Below are positions 8,484 through 18,381 of a stretch of 64,000 bases of DNA, one piece after another; within the stretch, counting starts at the first letter, position 1; each line of letters begins with the position of its first letter. The notes under the pieces were generated by a model that did not search any database, was not told where the DNA came from, and saw only the letters and a list, made by a program, of their open reading frames with translations. The position numbers were made by a program, and so were the translations under genes. This DNA is from Xylanibacter rodentium (lineage in GTDB: Bacteria; Bacteroidota; Bacteroidia; Bacteroidales; Bacteroidaceae): NCBI RefSeq assembly GCF_013166575.1, contig NZ_JABKKE010000015.1:1-64000 (forward strand), written 5' to 3'.

Positions 8484-9794
8484 ATGTTTCTCACGCAAAG
8501 ATTTTACATAGCTGCCACGGTGGTGACAGTGGTTATCGCTGCCGGCTATCTGGCTATGCCGCTCTACACATTGGGATTGACGATGCTGGCGGCACTGGTC
8601 TGCGGTGTCGTCGCAGAAAGCGTGATGCTGTGGAGCCGCAAGGGGATGGACGCACGGAGACGGTGCGCCGAACGGTTTTCGAACGGTGACGACAACGAGG
8701 TGATACTGCGCGTGGAAAGCCGATACCCGTTTGGCGTGAGACTGAACGTGACGGACGAAATACCGGTGATATTCCAGCGACGGGACATCGACTTCCGGCT
8801 GACATTGCCGCCACGCGGTGAAAAAGCCATAACATACAGTCTGCGACCGACGAAACGTGGCGTATACGGATTCGGAATGATACGTGTGTTTGCCACTACT
8901 GCCATAGGACTGGTACAACGACGATTCACATGCGGACATAACGAGGACATCAAGGTATATCCGTCGTATCTCATGCTTCACCGCTACGAAATGCTTGCCA
9001 TCAGTAACCGTCTGACCGACCTCGGCCTGAAAAAGATAAGACGTGCGGGAAACAACACTGAATTCGAACAGATAAGAGACTACGTAAGGGGCGACGACTC
9101 ACGCGGCATCAACTGGAAAGCGACGGCACGACGGCATGAACTGATGGTAAACGTTTATCAGGATGAACGTTCGCAACAGGTCTTCTCGGTGATAGACAAG
9201 GGCAGGGTGATGCAACAGGCTTTCATGGGCATGACACTGCTCGACTACGCCATCAATGCATCGCTCGTGATGTCGTACGTAGCTACAATCAAGGAGGACA
9301 AAGCCGGAATTGTCACTTTCTGCGAACGGTTTGACTCTTACATACCCGCATCACGTCGCACAGGGCAGATGCAACGGCTGCTCGAAAGCCTGTATGCCCA
9401 GGAGACATCGTTCGGCGAAAGCGACTTCTCTGCTTTGGTCAGCGGTATCAACACCAATGTGAACAAACGCTCGCTGCTCATTCTATACACCAACTTCAGC
9501 GGCATGACATCAATGAAACGCCAACTGCCATATCTCCATCTGCTTAACAACCGTCACCGACTGCTCGTGGTGTTCTTCGAAGACCGCGAACTGAAAGACT
9601 ATATCTCCAGCCGGCCCGACACAACCGAAGAATATTACCGCCACGTGATAGCGGAGAAATTTGCCAATGAACAGCGTACTATTGTCTCCGCACTGAAACG
9701 CAACGGTATAATGAGTGTGCTCACCACTCCGGAAAACCTGTCTGTGGATGTAATAAACAAGTATCTTGAAGTGAAAGCAAGAGGGATTCTTTAG
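8484..9794 (+). CDS. DUF58 domain protein
   Basis: A 436-aa protein. Two membrane helices at the N-terminus (about residues 7-50) are followed by a beta-rich region. The DUF58 signature (EFEQIRDYVRGDDSRGINWKATAR split around residues 190-215) and a degenerate VWA-like domain come next (SVIDKGRVMQQ, then DYAINASLVMSYVA and KAGIVTF). DUF58 proteins are the usual partner of MoxR ATPases, which supports a functional pair. It is the last gene of the operon; no clear stem-loop terminator follows, only a T11G7 tract at 9824-9841. Confidence 0.9.
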   Translation: MFLTQRFYIAATVVTVVIAAGYLAMPLYTLGLTMLAALVCGVVAESVMLWSRKGMDARRRCAERFSNGDDNEVILRVESRYPFGVRLNVTDEIPVIFQRRDIDFRLTLPPRGEKAITYSLRPTKRGVYGFGMIRVFATTAIGLVQRRFTCGHNEDIKVYPSYLMLHRYEMLAISNRLTDLGLKKIRRAGNNTEFEQIRDYVRGDDSRGINWKATARRHELMVNVYQDERSQQVFSVIDKGRVMQQAFMGMTLLDYAINASLVMSYVATIKEDKAGIVTFCERFDSYIPASRRTGQMQRLLESLYAQETSFGESDFSALVSGINTNVNKRSLLILYTNFSGMTSMKRQLPYLHLLNNRHRLLVVFFEDRELKDYISSRPDTTEEYYRHVIAEKFANEQRTIVSALKRNGIMSVLTTPENLSVDVINKYLEVKARGIL

Positions 9795-9823
9795 GAGTTT
9801 TTATTCAGAAATCAAGAGGTTTC

Positions 9824-9841
9824 TTTTTTTTTTTGGGGGGG
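9824..9841. repeat. T11G7 homopolymer tract downstream of the DUF58 gene
   Basis: Eleven T residues (9824-9834) directly abut seven G residues (9835-9841), thirty bases after the DUF58 stop codon. The T-run may help termination, but there is no stem. Such tracts are prone to slippage; this one lies outside any gene. Confidence 0.6.
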
Positions 9842-9920
9842 TAAGGGCAACCTGAATAATTCATGGGCATGCATTATTGAATAGAACAACTGAAGTCCGG
9901 GCATGAACAACGGGGACGCC

Positions 9921-10080
9921 ATGAATGATAACGGGAACATTTAACGATAACGGGAAACCTTGAATGATAACGGGGAACCTTGAACGATAACGGGGAACCT
10001 TGAACGATAACGGGGAACCTTGAACGATAACGGGGAACCTTGAACGATAACAGGGAACCTTGAACGATAACAGGGACGCC
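9921..10080. repeat. 20-bp minisatellite left of element B
   Basis: Eight exact-length 20-bp units of the form TGAACGATAACGGGGAACCT follow one another. The outer copies have diverged: the first two read ATGAATGATAACGGGAACAT and TTAACGATAACGGGAAACCT, and the last merges into element B (CAGGGACGCC). Central copies are identical, which suggests recent expansion. No gene is apparent. Confidence 0.9.
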
Positions 10081-10330
10081 CTGAAAGGGCTACAAGCACA
10101 TAGCCCGGGGCAGAGCGAAGCGGCACCCCGGGATTTATACATTCCATTCCACTGCGCCCTGAAAGGGCAAAAGCATAATATATATACAATACAAAAAAAA
10201 TGTAAATATCTGATAATTAACGCTTTTGCCCTTTCAGGGCGAATGGATTCAATTGAAATTTCCCGGGGTGCCGCTTCGCTCTGCCCCGGGCTATGTGCTC
10301 ATTGCCCTTGCAGGGCGCAAACATCCAAAG
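10078..10330. repeat. Palindromic MITE-like element B
   Basis: It has the same inverted-repeat body as elements A and C. The left half runs from GCCCTGAAAGGGC and AGCACATAGCCCGGGGCAGAG to CACCCCGGG, and the right half mirrors it to GGGCTATGTGCTCATTGCCC. The AT-rich centre (10175-10225) again contains a CTGATAATTA motif. Unlike A and C it lacks the outer TTAAACTAC ends; a minisatellite lies directly on each side instead. Confidence 0.85.
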
Positions 10331-10336
10331 CACACA

Positions 10337-10510
10337 TATTCATTGTATACAAATTCATGACATAAACATTCATTGCACACAAATTCATGGTATACAAATC
10401 CATGACATAAACATTCATTGCACACAAATTCATGGTATACAAATCCATGACATAAACATTCATTGCACACAAATTCATGGTATACAAATCCATGACACAC
10501 AAATTCAATG
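10337..10510. repeat. 45-bp (3 x 15 bp) minisatellite right of element B
   Basis: Three nearly perfect 45-bp units (10365-10409, 10410-10454, 10455-10499) follow a degenerate partial copy. Each unit is built from three related 15-mers (AACATTCATTGCACA, CAAATTCATGGTATA, CAAATCCATGACATA), so the array grew in two steps. It translates as repetitive peptides in several frames on both strands but has no sign of being a gene. Confidence 0.88.
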
Positions 10511-10640
10511 TCAATATAAGTGAATCATTTCAAATGTAAAGCTCTTGGCTATTCTATTCAAAATTGTATGCGTATGGATTATCCAAGTTAAAGGATGTTT
10601 ATATCCTTTGAACTCCATCAAACCTCTTGATTTCCAAGTC

Positions 10641-10973
10641 TCAGGCTTCTCCTTTATTGCCTACATTGAAAGGAGCTATTGTGCGCGGACCTTGCTGGCC
10701 CTGGTTCTGAATCTTTATCTGTCCGAACTCCTTCTCATAACGCACAATGTTCTCCTGAAGCGCCATAAGCAGGCGTTTGGCATGTTCGGGTGCCAGAATG
10801 ACACGGCTGCGTACCTGTGCCTTTGGCACTCCTGGCAGCACTCGGGCGAAGTCCAGCACGAAGTCGCTGCTTGAATGAGTTATTATCGCGAAGTTTGCAT
10901 ATTCTCCCTGTGCAGTTTCCTGCGGAAGTTCTATCTGGAACTGTCCCTGTTGCTTGTTTTCGTTTTCGTTCAT
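10641..10973 (-). CDS. DUF3467 family protein
   Basis: A 110-aa soluble protein with the DUF3467 signature. It begins with a Gln/Asn-rich N-terminus, continues with IELPQETAQGEYANFAIIT, FVLDFARVLPG and VRSRVILAPEHAKRLLMAL, and ends in a short polar tail. The family is widespread in Bacteroidota and its role is unknown. It is a single-gene unit with its own strong promoter (11010-11040). Full expected length, start certain. Confidence 0.88.
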   Translation of the reverse strand: MNENENKQQGQFQIELPQETAQGEYANFAIITHSSSDFVLDFARVLPGVPKAQVRSRVILAPEHAKRLLMALQENIVRYEKEFGQIKIQNQGQQGPRTIAPFNVGNKGEA

Positions 10974-11009
10974 AATTATAATTGTTTTAAATTAGGATTG
11001 TCGCTCTCA

Positions 11010-11040
11010 CAAAGGTAATACTTTTATCGTAAACGACAAA
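11010..11040 (-). promoter_or_regulatory. Promoter of the DUF3467 gene
   Basis: Read on the minus strand, TTTG (11040-11037), 19 bp and TACCTTTG (11017-11010) give an exact match to the Bacteroidota consensus, about 37 bp before the ATG at 10973. Confidence 0.7.
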
Positions 11041-11075
11041 CTGTAGCTGGAATAAACCTGTCCATTTAACGTATG

Positions 11076-11837
11076 TTAAACACTGGCAGGGGACGCAGGA
11101 ATGCCAAGATACTCAAAAAATCTGTCAGGCCAATAGTTCATAATCAACTCATCGGGAAAATCCGTCTCAGCCACAAGAGGCAGCAACCGGTCATAGTCGG
11201 CTATCTGAAAAGAGATATGGGCATCGCTACCCATGATGACGGGAACATGATGCTGCTTGCACAGACGCAATATCTTGAGATTATTGTCGCGGGCCATGAG
11301 TTTTCCACGCACGGGAGCAAGCGAATGATTGTTGATTTCGAGCAACGTATGTGACTCGGCAGCCGCATGCACAAGCGGTTCGAAATGAAGCGGGGCTGTG
11401 CCGTCAGCCGGATGGCTTATAATGTGAATCTTGGGATGACGTATCGCCGCAATCATACCTGCGGTGTTGTCATCGGCTGTTCCTCCACTCCAGCAGTTGC
11501 TGTGTATACCGGCTATGCGCAGATCGAGCATGTCAAGATATGAATCGTCGAGGTCGAGCGTACCCCGAGTGTCAAGGATATTAATCTCGCAACCCATCAA
11601 CAGACGCACTCCATACATGCTGCGCGGCACCACGTGCATGTTGCGAAAGTAAAGCAAGGGGCATGTGCCTGGTATGCTCGGGCCGTGTTCGGTGATTCCC
11701 AGTACCTCGATTCCCTTATCGGCCGCGGCACGCGCCATCTCCTGCAGACTGCTATAGGCGTGTCCTGAGACCACCGTATGTGTATGCACGTCGAGCAGTG
11801 GTCTTCTGACAGCGACATGATTTGCTGAATGCTCCAT
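11076..11837 (-). CDS. PHP-domain phosphoesterase (YcdX-like)
   Basis: A 253-aa protein of the PHP metal-dependent phosphoesterase superfamily. It shows motif I HTHTVVSGHAYSS, motif II GITEHGPSIPG, GCEINILD, the IHSNCW strand, HPADG, NNHSL and MGSDAH, all metal-binding motifs in the order of YcdX-like enzymes. The frame is open 131 codons further upstream, but those residues are unconserved and run through AT-rich intergenic sequence. MEHSANHVAVRRPLLDVHTH at 11837 puts motif I about 18 residues from the start, as in homologues. Likely a trinuclear-zinc phosphatase of unknown substrate. Confidence 0.85.
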   Translation of the reverse strand: MEHSANHVAVRRPLLDVHTHTVVSGHAYSSLQEMARAAADKGIEVLGITEHGPSIPGTCPLLYFRNMHVVPRSMYGVRLLMGCEINILDTRGTLDLDDSYLDMLDLRIAGIHSNCWSGGTADDNTAGMIAAIRHPKIHIISHPADGTAPLHFEPLVHAAAESHTLLEINNHSLAPVRGKLMARDNNLKILRLCKQHHVPVIMGSDAHISFQIADYDRLLPLVAETDFPDELIMNYWPDRFFEYLGIPASPASV

Positions 11838-11933
11838 ATATGTAATGACTGTATATTTCCTGCTGTAAAGATAACAAAAATAATACAAATGTGGAAAAAG
11901 GGATACCGCATACAGCATTTTATTAAAGATTAT

Positions 11934-11964
11934 TTTGCAGATAACGGAAAAAATCATATATTTG
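11934..11964 (+). promoter_or_regulatory. Promoter with long structured leader for the AAA+ gene
   Basis: TTTG, 19 bp and TATATTTG match the Bacteroidota consensus and point toward the AAA+ gene at 12365, implying a leader of roughly 390 nt. The interval 11965-12364 holds no convincing gene but contains several self-complementary segments, listed separately. Confidence 0.6.
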
Positions 11965-12044
11965 CAGCGTCTATTCCCGACAAGGGGATGTGGCACACAA
12001 CATTGAACATAATAACAAATGACAATCAAAGAATCAAAAACCAA

Positions 12045-12101
12045 CAAGTCAACACGCCGCGCGGCTTCCTGACGTAAAGCCTTTACGGATAATTTGACTT
12101 G
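12045..12101 (+). other. Predicted three-way-junction RNA structure in the AAA+ leader
   Basis: CAAGTCAA (12045-12052) pairs perfectly with TTGACTTG (12094-12101) and encloses two hairpins: the self-complementary GCCGCGCGGC and CGTAAAG-C-CTTTACG. Nested pairing of this kind in a long leader suggests a regulatory RNA element, but it matches no riboswitch class I recognise. Confidence 0.35.
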
Positions 12102-12364
12102 ACTGTGATGACGGCGCAAAGGGCATTGGATATATGATGTCTGCGTGTGCCGGCAGTATGGTTTATTGGCTCTTTGACATTTTTTGCATACCGTCTTTGC
12201 CAACGACATGGGAAGGCAAAGAACAATCAAACCAAGATTCTTTCCATCAACCGGAAATATCCGTTGACGGAAAAATCCACCAACTCAAGATTTCCGATAT
12301 CAGGAAATTGAAAACCAAGAACAGGTATTTCCATTTTTCAAACTTTTAAAAATCATTTGTTATT

Positions 12365-13900
12365 ATGAAGAATCCCATTTTGCGCTTCTGGCTCACAGAC
12401 GAGTGCAACTACACCGTATCCGAATACTCCAACCACGGACTGACAACAGAGATATGCTTCGGCCAAGAAACAAAAGGAATAAAGAGCATAGAGCTGCGTG
12501 CCTTCACCGATGATTATCACTACATGGGACGGGTGAAAAAACTGTTCACCCCCGACAAATACATCAGCCGCAGCCGGATGGACCTGGTGTCGGTAGACGA
12601 GTGGGACAACGGAGTATACTACATTTTTGTATATATCAACAACGAGCCAAGCATGTTTGCAAAGGCCGAGCTAAAACTGTTCCACTATCTGCCGTACAAG
12701 GTTGAACTGGCATCAATCGACAACAGCGAACTGCTCACCGACGATATAAGGCAACACACCATTGACCGCACGGACGACTATGCCATCCCCCACCCCAAAA
12801 ACACCGGCTACAGAAAAGACTTCAAAACGGAAGACGACGTGACCGACGACACGGAGATCCACGCGAAAGGCGAAGAAGAGAAAGACGCACTTGAAACAGC
12901 AATCGAAAACTTTATAGCCAAAGAATTGGACCAGCACGACGAAACCGATAACACCACATCTCCGGAAGTAAAGGAAACTGAAGAAACGAAAGAAACTAAA
13001 GATACGAATGAAGCGCTCCAACCGTCGGCCGAGGAGGAACTGGAAAAGATGGTGGGGCTGGGCCGGCTAAAAAATGAGCTGAGGGACGCGCGGCTGATGG
13101 CCATGTTCGAAGAACGGCGCAGAGCTCTGCACCTCGACACCACGAAAGAACGACGTCATCACATGCTCTTCCTTGGCAACCCCGGCACAGGAAAGACCAC
13201 CGTGGCACGTCTCGTTGGCAGGATGTACCACAAGATGGGACTGCTGTCGAAAGGGCACACCGTAGAGACGGAACGGTCGAAACTGTTGGGCGAATATATC
13301 GGCCAGACCGAGAAAAACACCGCCAAAGCCATACGTATGGCACGTGGCGGAGTGCTGTTTGTAGACGAAGCATACACTCTGGTGAACAGTGTGTCAAAAG
13401 AAAACAACGACTTCGGCAAGGAGGTGCTCAACGCCCTGCTCACAGTACTTACCGAACCCGAACCCGACATGATAATAATCCTGGCTGGATATGAGAAACA
13501 GATGCAGACAATGCTGAACTTCAACCCCGGGCTGAAAGAACGCTTCCCGCTGGTGTTCCACTTCGAGGATTACACGGCAGAGGAGCTAAAGACAATAGCC
13601 CGCAACCTGTGCAAGGCCGACAACTACACCCTGACGCCCGAGGCCGACAACGAACTGTGCCGGCTAATAGAGAGAGCCGAGGCACAGCGCGACGAATATT
13701 TCAGCAACGGACGATGGGTGAACAACCTCATCCGGCACGGAGTGATAAAGAGCATGGCACGGCGGGTGATGTCGGCTCCCCACCGCGATGACGACTGCAA
13801 TCTGTTTGCCACCATCGAGGCATGCGACGTATCCGAAGCAGCAAGCGCATTCTTGAAACAGCCGGCTCCGGCCCCCATGCGCATAGGATTCACAGCATAG
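12365..13900 (+). CDS. CbbX/SpoVK-like AAA+ ATPase
   Basis: A 511-aa protein. The first 130 residues form a beta-rich domain of unknown type (ILRFWLTDECNYTVSEYSNHG). An acidic, low-complexity linker (about 155-225, many Glu/Thr/Lys) follows, then a C-terminal AAA+ module. It begins MVGLGRLKNELRDARL, with Walker A GNPGTGKTT near residue 272, Walker B GVLFVDEAYTLV, sensor 1 IILAGYEKQM and the arginine finger region PGLKERFPLVFHF. This is the CbbX/SpoVK subgroup. It stands alone, behind a long leader, and is followed by a bidirectional terminator. The target is unknown. Confidence 0.85.
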   Translation: MKNPILRFWLTDECNYTVSEYSNHGLTTEICFGQETKGIKSIELRAFTDDYHYMGRVKKLFTPDKYISRSRMDLVSVDEWDNGVYYIFVYINNEPSMFAKAELKLFHYLPYKVELASIDNSELLTDDIRQHTIDRTDDYAIPHPKNTGYRKDFKTEDDVTDDTEIHAKGEEEKDALETAIENFIAKELDQHDETDNTTSPEVKETEETKETKDTNEALQPSAEEELEKMVGLGRLKNELRDARLMAMFEERRRALHLDTTKERRHHMLFLGNPGTGKTTVARLVGRMYHKMGLLSKGHTVETERSKLLGEYIGQTEKNTAKAIRMARGGVLFVDEAYTLVNSVSKENNDFGKEVLNALLTVLTEPEPDMIIILAGYEKQMQTMLNFNPGLKERFPLVFHFEDYTAEELKTIARNLCKADNYTLTPEADNELCRLIERAEAQRDEYFSNGRWVNNLIRHGVIKSMARRVMSAPHRDDDCNLFATIEACDVSEAASAFLKQPAPAPMRIGFTA

Positions 13901-13906
13901 ATATGA

Positions 13907-13950
13907 AAAAGCAGAGGCATGGCCCATTGCACTGCCACACCTCTGCTTTT
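13907..13950. terminator. Bidirectional terminator between the AAA+ gene and rpoC
   Basis: AAAAGCAGAGG (13907-13917) pairs with CCTCTGCTTTT (13940-13950) around a 22-nt loop. The stem is flanked by A-runs and T-runs on both sides, so it can end the AAA+ transcript on the plus strand and the rpoBC transcript on the minus strand. Confidence 0.8.
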
Positions 13951-14009
13951 ATATTCTCTACGCACACAATGTCATTGAGTGGTAGTTCGCATTATTTATG
14001 TAATATTGT

Positions 14010-17000
14010 TCAGTCCTTATTCTCTACAACTGCCTCAGCTGCGAAGTCGATAACGTTCTTGCGGTTGGCCTGAATGCGGTCATACTCTTCTTTGGAGCCG
14101 ACAATAATCTTCTCAAATTCACGCAGACCGGTACCGGCAGGGATAAGGTGACCGCAAATAACGTTCTCTTTCATACCCTCAAGACGGTCTACCTTTCCGC
14201 GGATGGCAGCCTCATTGAGCACTTTGGTGGTCTCCTGGAACGATGCTGCCGACATGAAACTCTTGGTCTGTAGAGCAGCACGTGTTATACCCTGCAGAAT
14301 CTGAGTAGACGTAGCCGGCACAGCATCACGCACCTGAACGATGCGGAGGTCACGGCGCTTGAGCGACGAGTTCTCGTCGCGCAACTTACGGGCGGTGACT
14401 ATCTGTCCGGGATGCAGATTCTCACTGTCTCCGGCATCGGTCACCACTTTCTTGCCCCAAATGCGGTCGTTCTCGGCAGAGAAGTCGAGCTTATCCACAA
14501 CTTCCTGCTCGAGGAATGCCGTATCACCCGGATCATTGATCTGAACCTTGCGCATCATCTGACGCACGATAATCTCAAAATGCTTGTCGTTAATCTTCAC
14601 ACCCTGCAAACGATACACATCCTGAACCTCATTCACGATATATTCCTGTACGGCAGTAGGCCCCTTGATGGCCAAAATATCGGCCGGAGTGATTACACCG
14701 TCGGAAAGCGGGGTTCCGGCACGCACGGCATCGTGCTCCTGCACCAGAATCTGCTTGGACAACGACACAAGATACTTGCGCTGCTCGCCGGTCTTGGATG
14801 TAACGATTATCTCACGGTTACCACGCTTTACCTTACCCATCGTCACCTCACCGTCAATCTCGGAAACGACAGCAGGGTTGGACGGATTGCGAGCCTCGAA
14901 GAGTTCGGTAACACGTGGAAGACCTCCGGTGATGTCACCGGCCTTACCCACGGCACGAGGAATCTTGACAAGCGTCTCACCGGTCTTGACAGTCTGACCG
15001 TCTTCTACGACAACGTGACCTCCCACAGGGAAGTTGTATGTACCTATCTTCTCACCTGAGGCATCGAATACATCGCATGTAGGCACCTTCGATTTGTCTT
15101 TCGACTCGGTGATAATCTTCTCTGTCAGTCCGGTGGTCTCGTCTGTCTCGGCACGGAATGTAACACCTTCTATCACGTCGTTGAACTTCAGACGACCTTC
15201 ATACTCAGTCACGATAACGGCGTTGAACGGGTCCCACTGGGCAATCTTGTCACCCTTGGCTACAACATCACCTGTCTTATAATAAAGCGAAGAACCGTAA
15301 GGAACGTTCATTGTAGAGAGCACGATATTGGTGTTGGGGTCAACGAAACGGACCTCACCCAAACGGCTTACAACCATCTCACACTTGCGGCCGTCCTCGT
15401 CGAACGGTACAGTACGCAACTCCTCAAACTCAAGTTTACTGTCATTCTTTGCCACAATCGAGGCATTGGCGGCTGCATTGGCAGCCACACCACCGGCGTG
15501 GAACGTACGTAGGGTAAGCTGGGTACCCGGCTCACCGATGGCCTGAGCAGCAATCACACCTACAGCCTCGCCTTTCTGAACCATACGACGTGTTGCAAGG
15601 TTACGGCCGTAACACTTCATGCAGACACCATGTTTGCTCTCGCATGTGAGCACCGAACGAATCTCGACACTCTCGATAGGCGAATTTTCTATACGCTGTG
15701 CTATAGGTTCCGTGATTTCCTCACCGGCAGGAAGTATTATTTCACCTGTTGTCGGATCTACGATATCGTGTACAGACACACGACCAAGAATGCGCTCGGA
15801 AAGAGTCGATATGACCTCGTCGCCATTCTTCAATGCCGTACAAACAAGTCCGCGCAACGTTCCACAATCTTCCTCGTTGATGATGACGTCATGAGAAACG
15901 TCGACAAGACGACGTGTAAGATATCCGGCATCGGCCGTCTTCATGGCTGTGTCGGCAAGACCCTTACGGGCACCGTGGGTCGAGATGAAGTATTCGAGTA
16001 CCGACATACCTTCCTTGAAGTTGGAAAGAATAGGGTTCTCGATAATCTGCGCGCCTTCGGCACCGGCTTTCTGCGGTTTGGCCATCAGTCCGCGCATACC
16101 CGAAAGCTGACGAATCTGGTCCTTAGAACCACGGGCACCGGAGTCGAGCATCATGAATACGGCGTTGAATCCCTGATCGGCCTCGGTCATCTCTTTCATC
16201 AGCACATTGCCGAGGTCGTTGTTTACGTGGGTCCATGTGTCGATTACCTGATTGTAACGCTCGGTATCGGTGATGAATCCCATATTGTAGTTTTCCGTAA
16301 TCTGACGGATTTCCTCATTACCCTTTTCAACAAGTGCGGCCTTCTCTTCAGGAATGATAATGTCATCAAGGTTGAACGAAAGTCCGGCCTGGTATGCCAT
16401 GCGATAACCGAGGTTCTTGATTCCGTCAAGGAATTCGCATGCTTCGGCAAAACCAACCGTCTTGATAACATCGGCAATGATGTCACGCAGACTTTTCTTT
16501 GAGATTACCTTGTTTACGAATCCTACTTCCTCAGGAACTATTCCGTTGACAATCACACGACCCACAGACGTCTCAACCATGCGGTCTACAAGATTGCCGT
16601 TCTCGTCAAGGTCTTTTACTACAACTTTCACCTGAGCATGAAGGTCACATTTTCCTTCGTTATGGGCAATGATGGCTTCCTCGGGACCATAGAACGTGAG
16701 TCCCTCACCCTTTGCTCCCGGACGAATCTTGGTGATATAGTAGAGTCCGAGCACCATATCTTGAGAAGGCACGGTAATAGGAGCGCCATTCGCAGGATTG
16801 AGGATGTTATGACTCTGAAGCATCAGAATCTGTGCCTCGAGCACGGCCTCGTTGCCGAGCGGGAGGTGAACGGCCATCTGGTCACCGTCGAAGTCGGCAT
16901 TGAAAGCCGTACATGCCAACGGATGCAACTGAATGGCCTTGCCTTCGATAAGTTTAGGCTGAAAAGCCTGAATACCAAGACGGTGAAGTGTCGGGGCACG

Positions 17001-18338
17001 GTTAAGGAGCACGGGGTGACCCTTCATCACGTTCTCAAGAATGTCCCATATTACCGGTTCGCGACGGTCTACAATCTTCTTGGCACTCTTAACCGTCTTC
17101 ACGATGCCACGTTCGATGAGCTTACGGATGATGAACGGCTTATAAAGCTCGGCTGCCATCAACTTTGGCAGACCACACTCACCCATCTTCAATTCAGGAC
17201 CTACGACGATAACCGAACGTGCTGAATAGTCCACACGCTTACCGAGAAGGTTCTGACGGAAACGACCCTGCTTTCCCTTCAGTGAGTCGGAAAGTGATTT
17301 TAGCGGACGGTTGCTGTCGCTCTTCACTGCACTGCTCTTTCGTGAGTTGTCGAAAAGGCTGTCTACTGCCTCCTGCAACATACGCTTCTCGTTGCGGAGG
17401 ATAACCTCGGGAGCCTTAATCTCGAGCAGACGCTTCAAACGGTTGTTACGTATGATGACACGACGATAAAGGTCATTGAGGTCAGTTGTGGCGAAACGAC
17501 CGCCATCCAGCGGAACAAGCGGACGAAGTTCGGGGGGGATAACGGGGATTATCTTCATTATCATCCATTCCGGACGGTTCACATCCTTGCTCGAACGGAA
17601 CGCCTCCACCACCTGCAAACGCTTTAATGCCTCATTCTTACGCTGCATTGACGAGTCGCTGTTGGCACGGTCACGCAGTTCATAAGACAATGAGTCGAGA
17701 TCAATACGTGTCAGCAAATCATAGATAGCCTCGGCACCCATTTTGGCAATGAACTTGTTAGGATCACTGTCGTCAAGATAGTCGTTCTCAGGAGAGATAT
17801 AGTTGTCAAGTATATCGTTGTATTCGTCCTCTGAAAGCAAGTCATACATATTGGAGCCTAAAGCATCGTTGCCTTCAGCGTCCTTACGTCCGGCCATCAG
17901 ACCAGGCTGTATAACTACGTAACGTTCATAATAAATGATAGAATCGAGTTTCTTAGTAGGCAGACCGAGCAAATAACCAATCTTGTTGGGCAATGAACGG
18001 AAATACCATATATGAGCCACAGGAACAACAAGCTCTATATGTCCCGTACGTTCACGGCGCACCTTTTTCTCGGTCACCTCTACACCGCACCGGTCACAGA
18101 CGATGCCTTTATAGCGAATACGCTTGTATTTGCCGCAGGCACACTCATAGTCCTTTGTCGGACCGAAGATGCGTTCACAGAAAAGGCCGTCACGCTCGGG
18201 CTTATAGGTACGGTAGTTGATGGTCTCCGGCTTGATAACCTCACCAAAAGAACTCTCAAGTACCTCTTCAGGGGAAGACAGACCGATGGTGATCTTGGTA
18301 AAATTACTCTTTATCTTTGAATCTTTCTTGAAAGCCAT
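14010..18338 (-). CDS. rpoC: DNA-directed RNA polymerase subunit beta'
   Basis: A 1442-aa beta' subunit, complete. It has the zinc ribbon ([20 protein letters not shown]) near residue 65 and the catalytic NADFDGD loop holding the Mg2+-binding aspartates. The trigger-loop and bridge-helix region ([35 protein letters not shown]) and the second zinc cluster ([13 protein letters not shown]) are also clear. The length is typical of Bacteroidales. It lies 43 bp after rpoB and closes the ribosomal-protein/RNA-polymerase operon; a bidirectional terminator follows its stop. Confidence 0.99.
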   Translation of the reverse strand: MAFKKDSKIKSNFTKITIGLSSPEEVLESSFGEVIKPETINYRTYKPERDGLFCERIFGPTKDYECACGKYKRIRYKGIVCDRCGVEVTEKKVRRERTGHIELVVPVAHIWYFRSLPNKIGYLLGLPTKKLDSIIYYERYVVIQPGLMAGRKDAEGNDALGSNMYDLLSEDEYNDILDNYISPENDYLDDSDPNKFIAKMGAEAIYDLLTRIDLDSLSYELRDRANSDSSMQRKNEALKRLQVVEAFRSSKDVNRPEWMIMKIIPVIPPELRPLVPLDGGRFATTDLNDLYRRVIIRNNRLKRLLEIKAPEVILRNEKRMLQEAVDSLFDNSRKSSAVKSDSNRPLKSLSDSLKGKQGRFRQNLLGKRVDYSARSVIVVGPELKMGECGLPKLMAAELYKPFIIRKLIERGIVKTVKSAKKIVDRREPVIWDILENVMKGHPVLLNRAPTLHRLGIQAFQPKLIEGKAIQLHPLACTAFNADFDGDQMAVHLPLGNEAVLEAQILMLQSHNILNPANGAPITVPSQDMVLGLYYITKIRPGAKGEGLTFYGPEEAIIAHNEGKCDLHAQVKVVVKDLDENGNLVDRMVETSVGRVIVNGIVPEEVGFVNKVISKKSLRDIIADVIKTVGFAEACEFLDGIKNLGYRMAYQAGLSFNLDDIIIPEEKAALVEKGNEEIRQITENYNMGFITDTERYNQVIDTWTHVNNDLGNVLMKEMTEADQGFNAVFMMLDSGARGSKDQIRQLSGMRGLMAKPQKAGAEGAQIIENPILSNFKEGMSVLEYFISTHGARKGLADTAMKTADAGYLTRRLVDVSHDVIINEEDCGTLRGLVCTALKNGDEVISTLSERILGRVSVHDIVDPTTGEIILPAGEEITEPIAQRIENSPIESVEIRSVLTCESKHGVCMKCYGRNLATRRMVQKGEAVGVIAAQAIGEPGTQLTLRTFHAGGVAANAAANASIVAKNDSKLEFEELRTVPFDEDGRKCEMVVSRLGEVRFVDPNTNIVLSTMNVPYGSSLYYKTGDVVAKGDKIAQWDPFNAVIVTEYEGRLKFNDVIEGVTFRAETDETTGLTEKIITESKDKSKVPTCDVFDASGEKIGTYNFPVGGHVVVEDGQTVKTGETLVKIPRAVGKAGDITGGLPRVTELFEARNPSNPAVVSEIDGEVTMGKVKRGNREIIVTSKTGEQRKYLVSLSKQILVQEHDAVRAGTPLSDGVITPADILAIKGPTAVQEYIVNEVQDVYRLQGVKINDKHFEIIVRQMMRKVQINDPGDTAFLEQEVVDKLDFSAENDRIWGKKVVTDAGDSENLHPGQIVTARKLRDENSSLKRRDLRIVQVRDAVPATSTQILQGITRAALQTKSFMSAASFQETTKVLNEAAIRGKVDRLEGMKENVICGHLIPAGTGLREFEKIIVGSKEEYDRIQANRKNVIDFAAEAVVENKD

Positions 18339-18381
18339 ATTTACTTTGATTGTATATTGTTATGTAAAGAGTTTACTTTTA

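Noticed and set aside
9921..10510. Possible CRISPR array in the tandem repeats around element B
   Set aside because: Repeats are directly contiguous with no unique spacers, and no cas genes are near.
11838..12230. Upstream extension of the PHP phosphoesterase to 384 aa
   Set aside because: The extra 131 residues are unconserved, low in coding quality and overlap the promoter region of the divergent AAA+ gene.
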